Shown here one piece after another: positions 15,435-18,030 of a stretch of DNA of 18,030 nucleotides. Origin of the DNA: Lachnospiraceae bacterium UBA7784 (GTDB taxonomy: Bacteria > Bacillota > Clostridia > Lachnospirales > Lachnospiraceae); the NCBI GenBank assembly GCA_002480925.1, contig DLDA01000054.1:1-18030 (forward strand), read 5' to 3'. Position 1 is the stretch's first letter. Each line of letters begins with the position of its first letter. The notes beneath the pieces are model-generated. The model worked only from the letters and a program-made list of their open reading frames with translations, was not told the origin of the DNA and ran no database searches. Position numbers and translations under genes: made by a program.

Positions 15435-16166
15435 TTTTGTTACCTCCTTAACGACAGTACCCTCTGCCTTTGTAAGACTTGAACGTACCACGAGAGGCAC
15501 GTTATACTTCTTTGCCATTTCTACAGATCTGTTATGCAGCACCTGAGCTCCAAGTGTAGCAAGCTCAAGCATCTCATCATAGGAGACCTCCTTGAGCTTT
15601 TTCGCATTCGGAACTATGCGCGGATCTGCTGTATATACTCCGTCGACATCTGTATAGATCTCGCAGGCGTCGGCTCCAAGGACTGCAGCAAGGGCAACTG
15701 CTGTAGTATCTGAGCCTCCTCTTCCAAGTGTTGTTACATCATCATATCTGTTGACCCCCTGGAAGCCGGTCACGATTACGACCTTTCCCTGATCAAGCTC
15801 TGCGTTTATCCTGTCTGTATCTACCTTCTTGAACCTCGAATTCATATGATGATGAGTCGTATGCATGGCTACCTGAAAGGCATTTAAAGATACTGCCGGA
15901 ACTCCGAGGGAAGCCATTGCCATTGCCATAAGTGCAACTGACACCTGTTCTCCTGTGGAAAGAAGCGCATCCATTTCTCTCTTAGGGGGATCCGGATTTA
16001 TATCCTTTGCCATTGCGATCAGATCATCCGTGGTATCTCCCATTGCAGAGAGCACCACCACTACCTTGTTTCCTTTTTTGTAGTCCTCGATACAGCGCGA
16101 AGCAACATTAAAAATCCTCTCCTTGTTCGCTACCGAAGTACCACCAAACTTCTTGACTATTAACAT
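14952..16166 (-). CDS. lysC: Aspartokinase
   Basis: Aspartate kinase (EC 2.7.2.4) phosphorylates aspartate at the first step toward lysine, threonine and methionine. The 404-residue protein starts with the signature VKKFGGTSV (4-12) and carries STGEQVSVALM (70-80), GFQGVNRYDDVTTLGRGGSDTTA (about 134-156) and YTDVDGVYTADPRIV (171-185). Two regulatory ACT domains follow, about 262-325 (with LKNEPGIAFKVFDLL) and 337-399 (with GAGMQSNAGVAAKMFEAL), as in lysine-sensitive enzymes. The ATG follows AGGAG that overlaps the hom stop, 8 nt upstream, so the genes are coupled. A second, internal translation start is likely at codon 245. It is followed by a clear terminator. Confidence 0.97.
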   Translation of the reverse strand: MLIVKKFGGTSVANKERIFNVASRCIEDYKKGNKVVVVLSAMGDTTDDLIAMAKDINPDPPKREMDALLSTGEQVSVALMAMAMASLGVPAVSLNAFQVAMHTTHHHMNSRFKKVDTDRINAELDQGKVVIVTGFQGVNRYDDVTTLGRGGSDTTAVALAAVLGADACEIYTDVDGVYTADPRIVPNAKKLKEVSYDEMLELATLGAQVLHNRSVEMAKKYNVPLVVRSSLTKAEGTVVKEVTKVESMLVSGVAVDKDADRIALIGLKNEPGIAFKVFDLLAKKNINVDMILQSIGREDTKDISFTVDDSQAKEAVDLLKENQDRLTFQKLVEEENVAKLSIVGAGMQSNAGVAAKMFEALYDVGVNIRMISTSEIRITVLIDIDDVKVAMRAVHDKFIDDDNN

Positions 16167-16174
16167 TGTGTCTC

Positions 16175-17374
16175 CTATGCAAATCTAATACTATTAACAA
16201 AGCCCGGCAGATTCTTTCTTGCCCTGTCAAAATCAGCCTGCTTTATCTTCTTCGTTACGAAGCCAACCTCTCCCGGTACGAAATCGCTGTCTATATAGCT
16301 GACCTCTCCGAATTCTGCTTCGATCACTCCCTGATCGTCCGTGGTACGGACGAAGAAGCGATATTCATCATCCCCTGGATCAGCAAGAACAAGCTTCTTT
16401 TGCTTCCACTCAAGAGGGATATTATGATCTATATTCTTAGCTATCTCTACCATATCAGATACCACAGCCGATGCCGTAGGAAGCGATCCGGCTCCTGAGC
16501 CGTAGAACATTCCGTCTCCTAATATATTTCCATGGACAAGCACTGCATTGAAAACTCCGTCCACGCTGTAAAGCGGACTATCCGGTGCAAGAAGGAAAGG
16601 CGCCACACGGCAGGCATAGCTGTCTCCTGACTCTGTGCTTGTCGCAAGCAGCTTTATCTTGCGCCCAAGAGCTGAAGCGTATTTCATATCTTCCTTTGTG
16701 ATAGACGTTATGCCCTCTGTAGGAATATCCTTGTAATCCACCTGAGCTCCGGCTACAAGAGATGTAAGGATTGCTATCTTCCTGCAGGCATCGTAGCCCT
16801 CTATATCAGCTGTAGGATCCTTCTCGGCATAGCCCTTCTCCTGAGCCATCGCCAGAACCTCATCGAAATCGGCTCCCTTTTCAGTCATCTCTGTCATCAT
16901 ATAGTTGGTCGTTCCATTTACGATCCCGGCCATATACTCGACCACGTCTCCTGTCAGGCAGGAGTTTATAGTCCTTATAATAGGGATACCGCCGCCTACA
17001 GATGCCTCGAACATGAAGTTTACATTATGCTCTCTTGCTATCTCTATAAGCTCTGCTCCCTTATCAGCCACCAGGGCCTTGTTTGATGTAGTCACATGCT
17101 TACCTGCCATAAGCATTGCCTTTACAAATGTATATGCCGGCTCTACTCCGCCCATTGTCTCGACAACGATACGGATCTGTGGATCATTTACTATATCCAT
17201 ATAATCATGAACGATAAGAGGCGCTATCTTTTCGCCCTCAAAATCGCGGATATCAAGAACCTTAGCCAGTTCGATAGGCTCTCCGACTCTTTCTGCAATA
17301 ATATCGCGATTAACCTCAAGTGTCTTCGCGACGCCGCTTCCAATGGTTCCAAAACCCATTATAGCTGCTTTCAT
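16175..17374 (-). CDS. hom: Homoserine dehydrogenase
   Basis: NAD(P)-dependent enzyme (EC 1.1.1.3) reducing aspartate semialdehyde to homoserine, the branch to threonine and methionine. The 399-residue protein opens with the nucleotide-binding GFGTIGSGV (7-15), then shows TSNKALVADKG (96-106), NGTTNYM (153-159), the catalytic-domain KDPTADIEGYDACRK (185-199, Asp195 and Lys199 matching known catalytic residues) and GSGAGSLPTASAVVSD (292-307). The C-terminal 60 residues (from about 338) resemble a shortened ACT domain that starts YRFFVRTTDDQGV but lacks most of the usual first helix; full-length relatives are often about 430 residues. AGGA is 6 nt before the ATG. lysC follows after 8 nt. Confidence 0.97.
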   Translation of the reverse strand: MKAAIMGFGTIGSGVAKTLEVNRDIIAERVGEPIELAKVLDIRDFEGEKIAPLIVHDYMDIVNDPQIRIVVETMGGVEPAYTFVKAMLMAGKHVTTSNKALVADKGAELIEIAREHNVNFMFEASVGGGIPIIRTINSCLTGDVVEYMAGIVNGTTNYMMTEMTEKGADFDEVLAMAQEKGYAEKDPTADIEGYDACRKIAILTSLVAGAQVDYKDIPTEGITSITKEDMKYASALGRKIKLLATSTESGDSYACRVAPFLLAPDSPLYSVDGVFNAVLVHGNILGDGMFYGSGAGSLPTASAVVSDMVEIAKNIDHNIPLEWKQKKLVLADPGDDEYRFFVRTTDDQGVIEAEFGEVSYIDSDFVPGEVGFVTKKIKQADFDRARKNLPGFVNSIRFA

Positions 17375-17429
17375 CTGTCATCCTTTCTTTCTACAACCAA
17401 GTGTAAGCAAAACCTGTTTCTTTGGATCA

Positions 17430-17879
17430 TCAGTCCTGGGCCGGCTCCTCAGCAAGTATCTTCGCATAGGAAACACCGGCTGTTTTCTCAATCCTCTCAG
17501 TAATCACGGAAATATCCATTTTCATCGGAATATCTATAGAAAGCGTGATCGCCGCAACTCCGTTTACCGGGACCGCCTGATGGATGGTAAGTATATTGGC
17601 CCCGAGATCAGCGATTATCGCAAGGATCCTTGAAAGGATTCCCGGCTCATCAAGAGTCCTGATTATGACCGTGAGCCTTCTTCCCCGCCGTCTCTTACTG
17701 TACTTAAATATCTCATCCTTATACTTGTAAAAGCTCGACCTGGAGATGCCGGCCTTTTCCGCTGCATCTGATGCAGAAAGACATTTGCCGGATTCCAAAA
17801 GCCTTTTGGCCTTCTCAACCCTTAAAAGTACCTCCGGAACTGCCTTTTCCTTCAGGACGTAGTAGTTTTCCTCGGTCAT
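17430..17879 (-). CDS. ACT domain-containing regulatory protein, PheB/UPF0735 family
   Basis: Small protein of 149 residues with an N-terminal helix-turn-helix-like segment (about 30-60: SASDAAEKAGISRSSFYKYK) and a C-terminal ACT domain (about 68-144: TVIIRTLDEPGILSRILAII, then ANILTIHQAVPVNG). This arrangement matches B. subtilis PheB and UPF0735. ACT domains bind amino acids, so a role in sensing a product of the aspartate or aromatic pathway is plausible, but the biochemical function of the family is not settled. The ATG at 17879 has GGGAGG about 4 nt upstream; a TTG one codon earlier is too close to that site. It is the first gene of the operon, 55 nt upstream of hom. Confidence 0.9.
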   Translation of the reverse strand: MTEENYYVLKEKAVPEVLLRVEKAKRLLESGKCLSASDAAEKAGISRSSFYKYKDEIFKYSKRRRGRRLTVIIRTLDEPGILSRILAIIADLGANILTIHQAVPVNGVAAITLSIDIPMKMDISVITERIEKTAGVSYAKILAEEPAQD

Positions 17880-17910
17880 CAAACCTCCCTGACCTGTCTT
17901 TCCATGAAAT

Positions 17911-17946
17911 ACAATTGTCTTTGCCGGGAATACTCTATCACAATTG
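17911..17946. repeat. ACAATTG repeated around the ACT-hom-lysC promoter
   Basis: ACAATTG occurs at 17911-17917 and 17940-17946, 29 bp apart and so on nearly the same DNA face. The first copy is part of the palindrome ACAATTGT just downstream of the predicted transcript start; the second lies in the -10/-35 spacer. They may be repressor half-sites, but two copies of a short word may also be chance. Confidence 0.3.
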
Positions 17947-17960
17947 CCGGCCTACGTCAA
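17932..17960 (-). promoter_or_regulatory. Promoter of the ACT-hom-lysC operon
   Basis: On the minus strand TTGACG (17955-17960) and TAGAGT (17932-17937) are spaced by 17 bp, with five and four matches to the consensus. Transcription should begin near 17925, leaving a leader of about 45 nt, too short for a T-box or riboswitch. A heptamer repeat array begins 4 bp upstream of the -35. Confidence 0.65.
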
Positions 17961-17964
17961 GGGG

Positions 17965-18013
17965 GAGGTCTGAGGTGAGAGGTTAGAGGTTAGAGGTCTG
18001 AGGGGCGAGGGAT
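17965..18013 (+). repeat. Seven-copy 7-bp tandem repeat (GAGGTNN)
   Basis: Seven contiguous heptamers occupy exactly 49 bp. All begin GAGG; the first five read GAGGT plus two variable bases (GAGGTTA twice in the centre, GAGGTCT twice), and the last two drift to GAGGGGC and GAGGGAT. The strand is almost pure purine. It may be a variable-number repeat and lies immediately upstream of the operon promoter. G-rich sequence continues to the window edge, so the repeat or its surroundings may extend outside. Confidence 0.75.
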
Positions 18014-18030
18014 AAAATGGGGTGTGAACA

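Noticed and set aside
17883..17960. T-box or amino acid riboswitch ahead of the ACT-hom-lysC operon
   Set aside because: The promoter places the transcript start only about 45 nt before the first codon, and no T-box sequence or terminator-like fold is present.
17965..18013. CRISPR array
   Set aside because: The units are 7 bp and directly contiguous with no spacers, so this is a simple tandem repeat.

Overview
The window looks like chromosomal DNA of a Gram-positive anaerobe of the class Clostridia, most likely a Lachnospiraceae-type gut or rumen bacterium. This is inferred from strong AGGAGG-type ribosome sites, a lipoprotein sugar-binding protein, the clostridial-style ACT protein-hom-lysC cluster and the ATP synthase sequences. 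No species can be named. Every convincing gene lies on the minus strand, so transcription runs from high to low coordinates.

Layout in transcription order: (1) 17879-14952, an aspartate-family amino acid operon: an ACT-domain regulatory protein (PheB/UPF0735 type), homoserine dehydrogenase and aspartokinase. It has a sigma-A-like promoter at 17932-17960 and an intrinsic terminator at 14886-14914. (2) 14666-8472, a complete F1Fo ATP synthase operon in the classical order a, c, b, delta, alpha, gamma, beta, epsilon, with a good promoter at 14707-14735. (3) 8390-6046, a neurotransmitter:sodium symporter-family transporter translationally coupled to an AraC-family regulator, ending in an intrinsic terminator at 5959-5990. 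(4) 5853-6, a beta-galactoside-type uptake and hydrolysis operon: lipoprotein solute-binding protein, two ABC permeases and a GH2 beta-galactosidase that ends early at the window edge.

The genes serve core functions. Operon 1 feeds aspartate into lysine, threonine and methionine synthesis. Operon 2 makes or uses ATP at the membrane, and its c subunit looks proton-type. Operon 4 imports a sugar, probably a galactoside, and hydrolyses it; the AraC protein encoded just upstream is the obvious candidate activator because the operon promoter has an extended -10 and a poor -35.

I see no CRISPR array, complete mobile element, toxin-antitoxin or defence module, tRNA, rRNA or riboswitch, and nothing that amounts to an undescribed system. 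The points most worth a second look are: the broken 3' end of lacZ; a strong hairpin between the binding-protein and permease genes whose loop contains a misleading ATG; a probable internal translation start in lysC giving a separate beta subunit; a seven-copy heptamer tandem repeat next to the ACT-hom-lysC promoter; and a G-run plus hairpin where a terminator for the ATP synthase operon would be expected.
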